Translations under genes and position numbers: made by a program
Notes under the pieces: model-generated
Seen by the model: the letters and a program-made list of their open reading frames with translations, nothing else
Told to the model about the DNA's origin: nothing
Database searches by the model: none
Part shown: in pieces, positions 1 through 10,396 of the stretch
How the letters are laid out: every line of letters begins with the position of its first letter
Numbering within the stretch: position 1 is the stretch's first letter
DNA from: Sulfurimonas sp. CG01_land_8_20_14_3_00_36_23
GTDB lineage: Bacteria > Campylobacterota > Campylobacteria > Campylobacterales > Sulfurimonadaceae
Assembly: GCA_002781365.1 (NCBI GenBank)
Contig: PETN01000016.1
Coordinates: 1 to 64,000, forward strand
Direction of reading: 5' to 3'
DNA: 64,000 nt

Positions 1-1164
1 CTTACAACTGTTGCAAATGCGAACGGTATAGTTCGTATCACAATCACAGCAGATGACAGTGATAAAAACTCTACAAGAAGCTTTGATGTTACAGTACTTG
101 ATGGTACACCAGATCCAATAAGCTTCACTCCAAAAATCAATCAAGCATTAAGCAGTGTAATTGACTCTCAAAGTGTAGCTATTAGAGGTATAGCATATGC
201 TCTGCCTATCAGTATAATTAACGGTGAATATAAAATAGGAAATGGAGCTTGGCTCAGCACTGCAGGAGTCATAAACAATGATGAAAATGTAACACTTAGA
301 CAAACATCATCATCATCCTACGCAACAACTACAACTACAACTTTAACAGTTGGAGATATAAATGCGAGTTTCGATGTAACAACATTAGCAGACCCTACAC
401 CAACAGTTAGTTCAACACAACTAGTAACAAGTAGTGCAGATTCTGTAGCGACAGGAGTAACTGCAAGCTCAGGCGGTGCAGGTTCAGATGTTAGTCCTTA
501 TGAAATAACATACGATGATGGAAGTGGTACACCAAGCCGAGTTACCATAAATAATATCCCTGGTAAAACAATCACCTTCGTACCAAGTTCAGTAGCTTCA
601 GAGTATAGACTTGATAATGCTGTAGCTTCGTATAATAACAACGCAACAGTAGAACACTTGGTTACAGTAGGGACAAAAGAGACAAAAGCTATCTCAGAAC
701 TATCAAAAGCAGAGGTACAGTTTACCGCAGATGGTGGAGTAGAGACAACTCTTACAAATGGAGGTGAATCTATCGCAGTCAAAGCAAATGCAGATGGAAC
801 AGCAGAACATCTTGTCACTGTAAATGGAGTCACTACAAAAGCAACTTCAAATGTAGTCGGTGCAACAACTATGATTAAAACTAATGGTAATGTTGAAACA
901 GCAGCACCAACAACACAAGCAGATGAGATTATAGGCAGTGATACCTGGGTTCACGAAGCTTTGGTTAAAACAGATGCAAATGGGAAAACAGTAACAACAT
1001 TCCAAAAAAGAAACACAACAACGGATGAAGTTACAGATGCCAAAAATACCTTTGATCCTCAAACACCATACAATGCAGGTAGTACGGTTGTCATTGAAGA
1101 GATTAATGGCAAAACATACATTAAAACAACAGCAGAAGTTACAACTAATCTGAGTGTAGAGTAG
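1..1164 (+). CDS. C-terminal part of a large repetitive surface/adhesin-like protein (5' truncated by window edge)
   Basis: Frame 1 is open from base 1 to the TAG at 1162-1164; Thr/Ser/Asp-rich Ig/cadherin-like repeat text (SFDVTVLDGTPDPISFTP...TSSSSYATTTTTTLTVGDINASFDVTTLADPTPT). The ORF track shows only the internal ATG at 658. Confidence 0.65.
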   Translation, partial: LTTVANANGIVRITITADDSDKNSTRSFDVTVLDGTPDPISFTPKINQALSSVIDSQSVAIRGIAYALPISIINGEYKIGNGAWLSTAGVINNDENVTLRQTSSSSYATTTTTTLTVGDINASFDVTTLADPTPTVSSTQLVTSSADSVATGVTASSGGAGSDVSPYEITYDDGSGTPSRVTINNIPGKTITFVPSSVASEYRLDNAVASYNNNATVEHLVTVGTKETKAISELSKAEVQFTADGGVETTLTNGGESIAVKANADGTAEHLVTVNGVTTKATSNVVGATTMIKTNGNVETAAPTTQADEIIGSDTWVHEALVKTDANGKTVTTFQKRNTTTDEVTDAKNTFDPQTPYNAGSTVVIEEINGKTYIKTTAEVTTNLSVE

Positions 1165-1171
1165 GGAGGAG

Positions 1172-1462
1172 ATGAATATGAAAACAATTTATAAAAAGCT
1201 GATAACAACAGCAGTAATAGGGACAATCATTATAGGCTTTAGCGCCTGTAGTGATGATGGACAATTTAAAAATGCCCAAGATAAAATCTTCATAACAGAC
1301 TGTAACCAAACAGGAGTGGTCATCCCAGATGGTTATATCTCTATGTTGAGTGGTGATACTCTCGTACAAGAAGCAAACAACACAGTTGTAACAACTTACC
1401 ATGATATCAATGGAACAAAGAAAGTTTGTGCAGATAGTGGTATAGCATACCTCATAAGATAG
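1172..1462 (+). CDS. small putative lipoprotein
   Basis: N-terminal hydrophobic stretch ending in a lipobox-like IIIGFSAC; RBS-like aggagg upstream. Confidence 0.6.
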   Translation: MNMKTIYKKLITTAVIGTIIIGFSACSDDGQFKNAQDKIFITDCNQTGVVIPDGYISMLSGDTLVQEANNTVVTTYHDINGTKKVCADSGIAYLIR

Positions 1463-1476
1463 GAAAGGATTAGACT

Positions 1477-2088
1477 ATGAAAATACTCAATAAAATAACA
1501 GTTTCACTTTTAGTAGCATCCTCTCTCATACATGCTGATTTAAGTGTAGATTCGATAGGTCTTAATGCAGGCTCATCTCAGATAAATACAAAACAGACAA
1601 ACCTAGTAGGTTCAATCACACTAGCAAATGAACCAGATGCTCAATATATCCATGGTGAACTCTATGCTCTCATAGGTGGATTCTTTGAAGATAAGAGTTA
1701 CAAACCATCAGTGCATTATATGCTCTCTAAAAACAGTGAGTTTACAAACCATCTCTTTATGGCAGGTATAAACAAATACTTCCTCTTTGAAGATTATCAC
1801 CTCTACGCAGGTTTACTTGTAGGGCAGGGTATATTAAATTGGAAGTACAATCCAATCAGTGGCACAAACGATAATGATAAAAATCTACAAAGCATAGTTG
1901 GCGCACTGCAAGTTGGAGCTGAATATAAAGTAACAGAGCATTTTTCATTGGGCGTAAATGCTAAATATTATCTCCATGATTATCAAACAGTGCTAGAACC
2001 AAGCATAGGTGCTTCAGCAGATATAAATCATAATAGCTCATCTTCCATTTCACTCGGGATGAGATACTCATTTAACTTGGATAAGTAA
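1477..2088 (+). CDS. outer-membrane beta-barrel-like protein
   Basis: Signal peptide, alternating amphipathic strands, C-terminal GMRYSFNLDK. Confidence 0.6.
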   Translation: MKILNKITVSLLVASSLIHADLSVDSIGLNAGSSQINTKQTNLVGSITLANEPDAQYIHGELYALIGGFFEDKSYKPSVHYMLSKNSEFTNHLFMAGINKYFLFEDYHLYAGLLVGQGILNWKYNPISGTNDNDKNLQSIVGALQVGAEYKVTEHFSLGVNAKYYLHDYQTVLEPSIGASADINHNSSSSISLGMRYSFNLDK

Positions 2089-2184
2089 AATGGAAGAGTT
2101 GTAGAAGCGAGAGTAGTTGTTGAAGAGAACTCACAAGAGCGTGTTGTAGAACTTAGATAGTGGGATATCCCCTAAAATGAAAAT

Positions 2185-2420
2185 TTAAGATATTTCAAGA
2201 TCATATGCAGGCTCTCTTGTGTATTCATGTCGCGTGTCACTATTTTTAATCGGCGTATCTACAAACACTTCGATAAATCCATCTTCTTTGAATAAACCTT
2301 TGGCAAATTCTCTCTCTAAGGTTACCCCCCCCCATCAAGCAGATAAGTTTTATATCCTCTACTAAACAGCTCTTTTGTAACACAATGTTTTTGTAAGAAA
2401 AGATTGTCTTGTATGCCCAT
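2185..2420 (-). pseudogene. decayed adenylylsulfate kinase (cysC)-like remnant interrupted at a poly-G tract
   Basis: Minus-strand ORF MGIQDNLFLQKHCVTKELFSRGYKTYLLDGGG* stops right after G9 (C9 at 2325-2333). The next frame gives LEREFAKGLFKEDGFIEVFVDTPI..., resembling CysC segments (YLLDGDN; FIEVFVDTPL). P-loop and central region are missing. Confidence 0.5.
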
Positions 2421-2424
2421 AGAA

Positions 2425-5361
2425 CTATGACTCCCCAAGCTCTTTAGGTTCACAAAGATGATAGCCCTGAGAATAGTCTATATCGTAGGATTTTACTTTA
2501 TCATAAACGGATTGGGTGTGAACAAACTCAGCGATTGTTTTAATATGCATTCGTTTTGCAAAACTGACAATAAGTTCTACAACAACTTGTGAACTCTCAT
2601 CTATATCTATATTTTTTATCAGAGAACCATCTATTTTTATATAATCAACATTTAACTTCATAAGATACTCAAAGTTGGAGTATCCTGTTCCAAAATCATC
2701 GATTGCAACTTGACAACCAAGTGCTTTTATCTCTTTTATAAATTTGTTAACATGCTCAAAATTTTTGATACCCTCAGACTCTACTAGCTCTATAACCACC
2801 TGATGTCCAATATTATAATCTTTTATTTTTCTTTTTAGGAAGGTTACAATCTCATCATTTAGGACATCATCAATCGTGAAATTGATAGAAAATTCACTCT
2901 TTGAATCCTTAAAGTGATGAAATGATTTTTCGATAACAATCTTTGTGATTGTGCTGTAGAGTCTTGCTTTTTTTGCAATATCTAAAAAGAAGAAAGGCGA
3001 GATAACCTTTTCCCCATCTCTCATGCGCACAAGACACTCATACTTACTTTCTTCACCTTGCGTGTTGGAGTATATCGGTTGGGCGAAGATGATAATGTTG
3101 TCACTCTTGATAGCATTTTTAATCTTTACCGTCATCTCTCTATTTTCTTGATGTCTCTTTTGAACATCATCCGCACTCTCAAAAGATAGAAAAGATTGTG
3201 AGGTATCTAGAGCTTTTCTGAGTGTCATCTCTGTGTTGAAAAAGATTTGAGATGGCTCTGCTGTTGCTATGCCTATTGTTAAATCAACATTGAAGTTGTC
3301 CTCCCCAATAGCTACAGTATTATGATCAAAATATTTAATAATATTTTTCATCTTTTTTGTAAACTCTAGAATTGGCATGTTTGTAGAGTCAAGTACAGCG
3401 AACTGCTCCCCATTTATTTTGTAGATTGAGTCTGCATTTTCAACGATGATTGTTTTTAAACTGGATGTGATGTTGATAAGAAGCTGTTCTCTTGTCTCTT
3501 TACCGTAAAAGTCATCGACATCTTTGAGTCTATTGATTTGGATTATTGCCAATTTCATCATGCTCTGATTTCCCTGAGAAAGCATCTCAAGAAGTTTTTG
3601 TCTGTTTGGTAAGAGTGTGGTGCCGTCCGTTGTCTGTTTTTGTATCTGTTGCTCTTTTTGAGTTACTTCAGACATGTCAGTTCGAATGGATATGAACTCC
3701 GTAATCTCATTGTTGTCCCCTAAAAGAGGTATGATAGAGCCACTTACATAATACTTCTCACCACGCTTATTTCTGTTAGTAATCCTGCCTCTCCAAACTT
3801 TTTTTTGAAGAATCGTGCTCCACATCTCTTCAAATACCGAACTAGGAACATCTTTGTGATTTACGATGTTGTGGGATTTTCCTATTAGCTCCTCTCTCGT
3901 GAAACCTGATATTTCGCAAAATGTATCATTCGCATAGGTGATAATTCCATTTATATCTGTTTTAGAAACGATTGAGCTTGCGTCTACAGCTTTTTTATAC
4001 TCTCGCAAGAGATTTTGTGAACTAATAAGCTCTTTCTCTTTTAAAGTGATATTTTCTGCAAACTTTTGTTCCTCTTTTTCAATCGGTTTTAAGATGAAGT
4101 GTAAACAAAGATAGCTAAAAAGCAGTAAAAAGAGGATGGTTAGGATGATACTTGTTAAGAGTATAGTAATAATGGAGTTGTTGATGAGAGTAGAGAGTTC
4201 CTGCTGGCTGATTTCTACTAAAATTGCGTACTGTTTTCCTAAGATGTTGAGCGGTGCAAAGGAACTATATACTTCTATCCCTCTATAACTTTTGTCTATC
4301 CCGTGAGAACTCTCACCATTTAAGGCTCTTTTTGCACTCTCCGAGTTGATGCTTATAATCCCAATGGTTGTAGATAAGGCCTTGACTAACTCGTTGTTGA
4401 GGCTGTACTTAAAGTGGCTTTCACTTCGCATGAGAGAATCATTTCCAACCAAGTATGCTTCGCCACTCTCTCCAAGTCCAATATCTGTACTGTAATTTGT
4501 ATGTGTCATGATTGCATTGAGTCTATTTGTGGAGAGTTGCACAACGACCACAGCAACCATTTTTCCATTTTTGAAAAGAGGAGTGCTCATAAATGCTTTT
4601 GGCTTATTCAAACTAGGTTCATAAGGGGAGAAATCCTCAAAATCTACACTTTGATGTGTCGATTTCAATGCTTTCTTGTAGACAAGAGCTAAAGCAGAAT
4701 CTTCAAAAACTCCTTTTTTCAAGTTCGTCGCAAAGTCATGCTCTTTTGTTACTGTATAGATGACATCCCCATTCATATTGATTAAGTAAATGTCACTAAA
4801 GTCATAGAGCTTGAGCATTTGTAAAAAGTAGCTATGGTATTTGTAGTGGGTGTCATCATAGCTTAAGTTTGCACTTGAAGCATAAAGATTTTTTTTATCT
4901 TGTGTGCTAAAAGGATTACTCGAGATATAGAGATACTGGAGCGTTTTTGTCGTGTAGTTTTTTGAGAGGTATGCTTTTGGATCTCTTTTTGGTTTGGCAT
5001 GTGGAACAGTATAGTTTATTTTTGTAATATTGTTTTTTATCTCCTCTTTGAGCGTCTTATAAACAAGCTGTCCCTCTTCCTCATCTTCGACTAACTTAAA
5101 ACTGCGTTCAAACTCTTCAAAAGCATTTAAAGTAGTTTGGCTCTCTCCTAAGGCTAAAGCATCTTTTTTCCTCTCATCAAAATACTCTTCTATATTGGAT
5201 GAAAGGAGATGCTTCACGACGGAGAGTTTTTCAAAGTAGGATTTACTTAAAGAGCTCGTTATCTGTGTATAGGTGATATAAGAGGAGAGAGAGACTACGC
5301 TTACAATAAGCATAAGCAGTGTAATTATCTCTTTTTTGAAGCGATTAAATATAATACTCAT
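2425..5361 (-). CDS. membrane sensor protein with PAS, degenerate GGDEF and EAL domains (probable c-di-GMP phosphodiesterase)
   Basis: PAS text, NGEQF in place of GGDEF, EAL-type text ECLVR / VVIELVESEG / IDDFGTGYSNF / YIKIDGSLI. Confidence 0.85.
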   Translation of the reverse strand: MSIIFNRFKKEIITLLMLIVSVVSLSSYITYTQITSSLSKSYFEKLSVVKHLLSSNIEEYFDERKKDALALGESQTTLNAFEEFERSFKLVEDEEEGQLVYKTLKEEIKNNITKINYTVPHAKPKRDPKAYLSKNYTTKTLQYLYISSNPFSTQDKKNLYASSANLSYDDTHYKYHSYFLQMLKLYDFSDIYLINMNGDVIYTVTKEHDFATNLKKGVFEDSALALVYKKALKSTHQSVDFEDFSPYEPSLNKPKAFMSTPLFKNGKMVAVVVVQLSTNRLNAIMTHTNYSTDIGLGESGEAYLVGNDSLMRSESHFKYSLNNELVKALSTTIGIISINSESAKRALNGESSHGIDKSYRGIEVYSSFAPLNILGKQYAILVEISQQELSTLINNSIITILLTSIILTILFLLLFSYLCLHFILKPIEKEEQKFAENITLKEKELISSQNLLREYKKAVDASSIVSKTDINGIITYANDTFCEISGFTREELIGKSHNIVNHKDVPSSVFEEMWSTILQKKVWRGRITNRNKRGEKYYVSGSIIPLLGDNNEITEFISIRTDMSEVTQKEQQIQKQTTDGTTLLPNRQKLLEMLSQGNQSMMKLAIIQINRLKDVDDFYGKETREQLLINITSSLKTIIVENADSIYKINGEQFAVLDSTNMPILEFTKKMKNIIKYFDHNTVAIGEDNFNVDLTIGIATAEPSQIFFNTEMTLRKALDTSQSFLSFESADDVQKRHQENREMTVKIKNAIKSDNIIIFAQPIYSNTQGEESKYECLVRMRDGEKVISPFFFLDIAKKARLYSTITKIVIEKSFHHFKDSKSEFSINFTIDDVLNDEIVTFLKRKIKDYNIGHQVVIELVESEGIKNFEHVNKFIKEIKALGCQVAIDDFGTGYSNFEYLMKLNVDYIKIDGSLIKNIDIDESSQVVVELIVSFAKRMHIKTIAEFVHTQSVYDKVKSYDIDYSQGYHLCEPKELGES
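4996..5006. repeat. uptake-like motif copy GGCATGTGGAA
   Basis: exact core, within 2425-5361. Confidence 0.75.
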
Positions 5362-7556
5362 GTAATATTAGACTCCACCCTGTTTCTACCAGACTCTTTT
5401 GCTTTGTAGAGATAAGCGTCTGCCTCTTTGTACAACTCCTCAGCGCTGATACTCTCTTTGCTTGAGATAGTTACAAGTCCAAGTGAAATAGTTAAATATT
5501 TATCTATCTTGCTATTTTTATGTTCAATGTGCAACTCTTGAATAGTTCGTCTAATTTTATCCGCAAATTGATATGCTTTTTCTCTCTCGGAAGTCTCAAA
5601 AAAGAGAGCGAACTCTTCGCCACCAAGTCTAAAACAGATGTCACTTGCTCTTAACAAAGAGTTTTGTAGTGCATGTGCTACTTGGATAAGAGCATTGTCT
5701 CCCATTTGATGACCATATGCATCATTATAATCCTTAAAGTAGTCAATATCGATAGCTAAAAATGAAAAATAGGTATTGTTTCTTTTTGCAATGTTGATTG
5801 ATTTTGGGAGCGTCTCTTTGAAGTGTCTTCTGTTATATACACCAGTTAAACCATCAGTAATCAAAAGGTCTTCTATCTTCTTTTTATCTGTGATGTTTAC
5901 GCGTATTGCAGTGTAGCCTGTTTTCTCTCCATTTTCATCAAAAGTAGGGTATATCGTAGCATCCACCCAGTAGAAACTGCCATCTTTTGCCTTGTTTTTT
6001 ATCTCACCATGCCACGTTCTGTTGAGTGTTATAGATTCCCACATATCATCAAAAAGTTCATCGCTCATATCTTCATGTCGAATGATGGAGTGGCTTTTAC
6101 CTATGAGCTCCTCTTGTGAATAACCGCAGACAAGAGAAAAAGCTTCAGAAGCATAGGTTATTTTTCCATTAACATCTGTCATGGAGACGATAATATTTTT
6201 ATCTACAAGTTTTAAATAGTCTCTGTTCTTCTCTTCTAAGAGTTGTGACTCTTTTAGAAGTTGTGCAACTTTTTTTGTATTTGTTATATTTGCCTGTATC
6301 GCCCTGTAACCAATTTTCTCTTTCTCTTCATTAAAGATTGGATAAATACTCGACTGGAGCCAAAAATATTCTCCCTCTTTATTCCTGCTTTTTATCTCTC
6401 CTCGCCAGACTTTATCTTTTTTGATAGTTTCCCACAACTCTTTATAAGTCTCTTTATCCATATCTTCTGAGTTTACGAGTGTGTAGTGATTGTCGATGAG
6501 AAACTCTTTCGTGAAGCCAATTACTTTGCAAAAAGCATCTGAGACAGAGGTGAATTTTCCCTCTAAGTCTGAAGTTGAAGTGATAATATTTTTATCTATC
6601 AAGAAAAGGTACTCTTTTAGTTTTATATCATTTGTCTGCAATATTTTTATATCATCTTTGATATTGTCTCTCATTTTATAAAACTGCGTACTCATGTAGC
6701 CAATTTCATCATTGTAGAAGATTTTATCTTCACTTTGAGAGTCTCTTGAAGTTTGAAATTCATATATCCTTTCGGTGAGATAGAGGATAGGATTTAAAAT
6801 CTTTTTGATTAAGGTATAAAAGAAGAGAATCGAGATGAGTATAAGCAAATAGATAGCAATAATTGAAATGTTGGTGTAGCAACCAATGTCGCTTTTGATT
6901 CTTTTGATTTGTGCTGAAGTTCTTGCTTCTAAATGTTCTAAAAATTCATCAAGAGGAAGCATAATCTTCTCTTTCTCTTTGAGATACTCTGCAGAGTGAA
7001 GTAAGTCTATTGCTTTTTTCTGGTCTTTTGCAGCATAACGTGAATAGTTGTTGTTCGCATCCTTATAGAGGCCAACCATAGCATTAAAAGCCTCTACCTC
7101 TAAGTTTACTAGCTCAGTTGAATTACTCTTTGCATCTTCAAGTCGTTTGTATTCGTATGCATCATAAGGAAGGGTCTGTAGTATCTCTGATAAAGCTTGT
7201 TTCGCTCCAAGCTGATGTCTTAATGAACGGGTGGGTTCTAGCAAATCCCAATAGATATGATCATAGTTGAGCGGTCTCTCTTTCTCTCCATCTCTTATGT
7301 CCAAGATATCGTAATAGATTTTTTTATATTTTTCATCTGCTGTGACCACATAGAGACGCGCATATTTGCTTAAATCATCCGAACCATGTCTTAAAAGGTC
7401 AGAGTAGCTAATCATATTATGTCTCTCTTGGGTCAATACTTCTAATTTATCTGAATTGCCTTTGAGTTTGTAAAGTGCAAAAAGCATAAGGATAACAATT
7501 GAAAAAAAGAGCGTGCCAAGGAGTAAAAAAAACTTTTTGATATCCAGATTCATCAT
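5358..7556 (-). CDS. membrane diguanylate cyclase with two PAS domains and GGDEF
   Basis: Two PAS/PAC repeats and canonical RLGGEEF; 4-nt overlap with the downstream EAL gene. Confidence 0.88.
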   Translation of the reverse strand: MMNLDIKKFFLLLGTLFFSIVILMLFALYKLKGNSDKLEVLTQERHNMISYSDLLRHGSDDLSKYARLYVVTADEKYKKIYYDILDIRDGEKERPLNYDHIYWDLLEPTRSLRHQLGAKQALSEILQTLPYDAYEYKRLEDAKSNSTELVNLEVEAFNAMVGLYKDANNNYSRYAAKDQKKAIDLLHSAEYLKEKEKIMLPLDEFLEHLEARTSAQIKRIKSDIGCYTNISIIAIYLLILISILFFYTLIKKILNPILYLTERIYEFQTSRDSQSEDKIFYNDEIGYMSTQFYKMRDNIKDDIKILQTNDIKLKEYLFLIDKNIITSTSDLEGKFTSVSDAFCKVIGFTKEFLIDNHYTLVNSEDMDKETYKELWETIKKDKVWRGEIKSRNKEGEYFWLQSSIYPIFNEEKEKIGYRAIQANITNTKKVAQLLKESQLLEEKNRDYLKLVDKNIIVSMTDVNGKITYASEAFSLVCGYSQEELIGKSHSIIRHEDMSDELFDDMWESITLNRTWHGEIKNKAKDGSFYWVDATIYPTFDENGEKTGYTAIRVNITDKKKIEDLLITDGLTGVYNRRHFKETLPKSINIAKRNNTYFSFLAIDIDYFKDYNDAYGHQMGDNALIQVAHALQNSLLRASDICFRLGGEEFALFFETSEREKAYQFADKIRRTIQELHIEHKNSKIDKYLTISLGLVTISSKESISAEELYKEADAYLYKAKESGRNRVESNIT

Positions 7557-7624
7557 ATATAATATCCTGTATTTTAAGAGAGAAATTATACTTATTTCAT
7601 GCTTGTATATGCTTAAAAAAGCCT

Positions 7625-8875
7625 TTAAATCAGGTACTTAAGCCCTGTTTTATTGCAATACGACTCCAACATAGCATGCTCAAAATCATTGTTTGTTGCA
7701 TACTGGTACCCAAAACTCTCCCTCCACATGCCGTGTTCTTCCATGCAGAGGTAAAAAAAGAGTTTGTTGTGCCAAGGTTTAAAACTCTCATACGCATGTT
7801 TAAACATCTCCACTTTCGTAGCATGTGGATAGGAACTTTTACCACTTGCATCGGCATGTGGAATCTGCGTGATTTTAGTTCTAAACTCACGAGAGCGAAG
7901 CTGTTTGATAACAGGTTTTATAAAAGTGAGTGTACCAAAACTGACAAGAGCTACCTCTTCTGGCTTGAACTCTCGTTGGAGTCTCTCATAAACCTCTTGA
8001 TACTCCGCAAGATAGTTCTCATACTCTACAATAGGGTGGAAGTGAAAACCTACTTTGACACCTCTGTCTGCAACACTACGTGCTGCATTGATACGTTTGT
8101 CAAGAGAGGCGGCGAGGTGCTCCTCATTTTCTATAATCGTCTTTGTGTTGAGCGACCAAGTACAAAGTATGTTTTTAGGGACATCATTTTCTAAAAAGTA
8201 CTTGATGTTATCGGACTTGGTTTTAAACTCTAAAATAACATTTGGATTCTCTCTTGCAAAAAGAAAAAGTGCGTCTAAAATACCCTCACGATTTCCCCAC
8301 ATAAGAGAGTCAGAACTTTGCCCCGTTCCTATGTGATAGGTTCTGTTTTGGTCAAGTTGAAGGTTTGCAAGTTTTTCAGCAAAACTGCTGTCGAAAGTGA
8401 TGGTGTTTTGGTTGTAAAAAGATTGGATAGAACAGTAAGAACAGTCAAAACCACAGCTCTCAACTGCATCAAGTGTGAGAAGATTGCAACATCTTGTTTT
8501 TTCACTTGCAACGGGACAAAGCCCTAACCCAAACCCCTCTTTAGGCTCTGTTTTGAAAGTGTATCTCTGCTCCGTAGGAACATTTTTTAACTCAAAATTT
8601 TTATAAGAGTTAGGTGCGTTTCTTATAGCCTCATACGCCTCTCTTAAACGTCTAAAAACTACTTTTTTTTGGTCGTGGTCTGGAAAAATTTCTACAATAC
8701 TTTTCTCATTCCACATGCCAAGATCTCTGGCGATATCTATTATCTGTTTGAGCTCTTGGTGAGAAAACTTTAGCACATACGCTTTTTGCTTTATGAAGTT
8801 TTGTTGGGCATGTGGAAGTTTAGAAAAAAGAGTGTTTTCGATAGAGGTATTAAATTTTTCTGTATATGTATTCAT
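7625..8875 (-). CDS. spore photoproduct lyase family radical SAM protein
   Basis: CPVASEKTRCCNLLTLDAVESCGFDCSYCSIQSFY with CxxxCxxC-like cluster motif. Confidence 0.75.
   Translation of the reverse strand: MNTYTEKFNTSIENTLFSKLPHAQQNFIKQKAYVLKFSHQELKQIIDIARDLGMWNEKSIVEIFPDHDQKKVVFRRLREAYEAIRNAPNSYKNFELKNVPTEQRYTFKTEPKEGFGLGLCPVASEKTRCCNLLTLDAVESCGFDCSYCSIQSFYNQNTITFDSSFAEKLANLQLDQNRTYHIGTGQSSDSLMWGNREGILDALFLFARENPNVILEFKTKSDNIKYFLENDVPKNILCTWSLNTKTIIENEEHLAASLDKRINAARSVADRGVKVGFHFHPIVEYENYLAEYQEVYERLQREFKPEEVALVSFGTLTFIKPVIKQLRSREFRTKITQIPHADASGKSSYPHATKVEMFKHAYESFKPWHNKLFFYLCMEEHGMWRESFGYQYATNNDFEHAMLESYCNKTGLKYLI
7723..7732. repeat. uptake-like motif copy TCCACATGCC
   Basis: exact core, SPL-like gene. 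Confidence 0.7.
7853..7863. repeat. uptake-like motif copy GGCATGTGGAA
   Basis: exact core, SPL-like gene. Confidence 0.75.
8709..8721. repeat. uptake-like motif copy TTCCACATGCCAA
   Basis: exact 13-mer, SPL-like gene. Confidence 0.8.
8807..8817. repeat. uptake-like motif copy GGCATGTGGAA
   Basis: exact core, SPL-like gene. Confidence 0.75.
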
Positions 8876-8932
8876 GCAGGAATCTTAGCAAAAAAAATTT
8901 AATAACTTCCCTCACTCAAGTAAAACTTGAGC

Positions 8933-10396
8933 TTAGATATGGATAGGTATATCAGGGTTGGCTTCTTGAACCATTTCATCTAGGTAAAGAAAAAGCGTTT
9001 GGGAGTTCAACTCCATCTCGCGCATAGCTTGGACGACTACGTCATAGTGCACCTCAGATACGCAATCGCCTTCTTTGACACAAGACATGACAGACAAGAC
9101 ACTATTATGCACATTAGCATGAGGAGCTTCTAGCTTCGCATAAGTCGCTGTTTTGCTAAATTTCTCTTTTCCTTTTCCTTCATAGTACCATTTTCCCATT
9201 CTGCAGCCGTGGTGATCTGTGAAGGATTTGGCTAGCTCTTGATCTTCACGTATGATTGCAGAGTAGGCGTTATGTTTGAAAATGATATGGTCAATTTTAA
9301 CAAGTGTCGTATAGAGTGAATCATCAATGACACTCGACATTTTTGCTGTCTGTGTCACGGTCTCACTAAACTCACTGATAACCTCTTCAAAGTCAGAGAT
9401 ATTCTTTTGAGAATCGGTTGCAAGATCGTTCATCTCTTGCGAGTTAGTCATGATATCCGTTGCCTCTTGTTTAAGCGTTTGAAGTGTCATGGAAATCTCT
9501 GCTGTAGCCTTTTGTGTTCTCTCCGCCAGTTTTCTTACTTCATCAGCAACAACAGCAAACCCTCGGCCATGTTCACCTGCACGCGCTGCTTCTATGGCTG
9601 CATTGAGTGCTAATAAGTTGGTCTGTTCGGCAATATCTTTAATAAGTTCAGCAATAGTGCTAATCTCATTGGTTCTTTCATTTAAAGAGGAGATGGCTGT
9701 GTGTGAACCTGAAATAAGCTCGATGAGGTGTTCAATGTCATCTATAATTGTATTTACACTCTCTTTTGATCCTTCCACTTTTTGTGCTGTGGCAATTGCT
9801 GCTACATTTATCTGTTTTGTAAGGTTCGTGCTCTTAATGACATCCGTTTGTAAAACAGCCAAGCCTTTGGAAACTCCACCGCTTGTTTTCTCAAACTCTT
9901 TTACCATATCGGAACCTAATTGGTCTTTATGTGCTTGGGCAATCGCCACAACAACACTCTCAAGACTTGGACCAATCGCACTGAAGTCACCTTTGTAGCC
10001 ATCTGGAAAAATGATTCGTTTTTCATTTCCCGCGTTTGCCTCAACGACAGAAATATGAATATCTCTTAATACCTGTTCTGTTTGATCTAGCATATCATTG
10101 ATAGCGAGTGCTAAAGGACGCATAAGATGTTTTTTTTCTATTCCTGTAATCCGAGTCGATAGATTTCCTTGACCAGCATTCATAAGAACATCACGAATTT
10201 GACGTACAAGTGTATCATCAAATATATTGCTGCTAAGTGCACCTACAGGTATGAAAAGTGTGACAAAAGAGAGAACGGTAAAAATTGCCGCTGGAATGTA
10301 TAAGCCATAGAGTGCAAATGTTACTACAGCAAGAAAAGAGATGCTAAAGGAGAGGAGAACTTGCATATTGTTGAAGAGTGAGAATAAATTTGTCAT
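8933..10396 (-). CDS. methyl-accepting chemotaxis protein with C-terminal CZB zinc-binding domain (CetA-like)
   Basis: Signalling hairpin [47 protein letters not shown] text [15 protein letters not shown]...[10 protein letters not shown]. Confidence 0.85.
   Translation of the reverse strand: MTNLFSLFNNMQVLLSFSISFLAVVTFALYGLYIPAAIFTVLSFVTLFIPVGALSSNIFDDTLVRQIRDVLMNAGQGNLSTRITGIEKKHLMRPLALAINDMLDQTEQVLRDIHISVVEANAGNEKRIIFPDGYKGDFSAIGPSLESVVVAIAQAHKDQLGSDMVKEFEKTSGGVSKGLAVLQTDVIKSTNLTKQINVAAIATAQKVEGSKESVNTIIDDIEHLIELISGSHTAISSLNERTNEISTIAELIKDIAEQTNLLALNAAIEAARAGEHGRGFAVVADEVRKLAERTQKATAEISMTLQTLKQEATDIMTNSQEMNDLATDSQKNISDFEEVISEFSETVTQTAKMSSVIDDSLYTTLVKIDHIIFKHNAYSAIIREDQELAKSFTDHHGCRMGKWYYEGKGKEKFSKTATYAKLEAPHANVHNSVLSVMSCVKEGDCVSEVHYDVVVQAMREMELNSQTLFLYLDEMVQEANPDIPIHI

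Noticed and set aside
8055-8336. Numerous ORFs antisense to long genes in the track (for example 8055-8336 +, 9489-9998 +, 43285-43677 -, 48233-48574 -)
   Set aside because: They mirror strong, family-supported CDSs on the other strand and have low-complexity or Cys/Phe-rich text without RBS or recognisable motifs.
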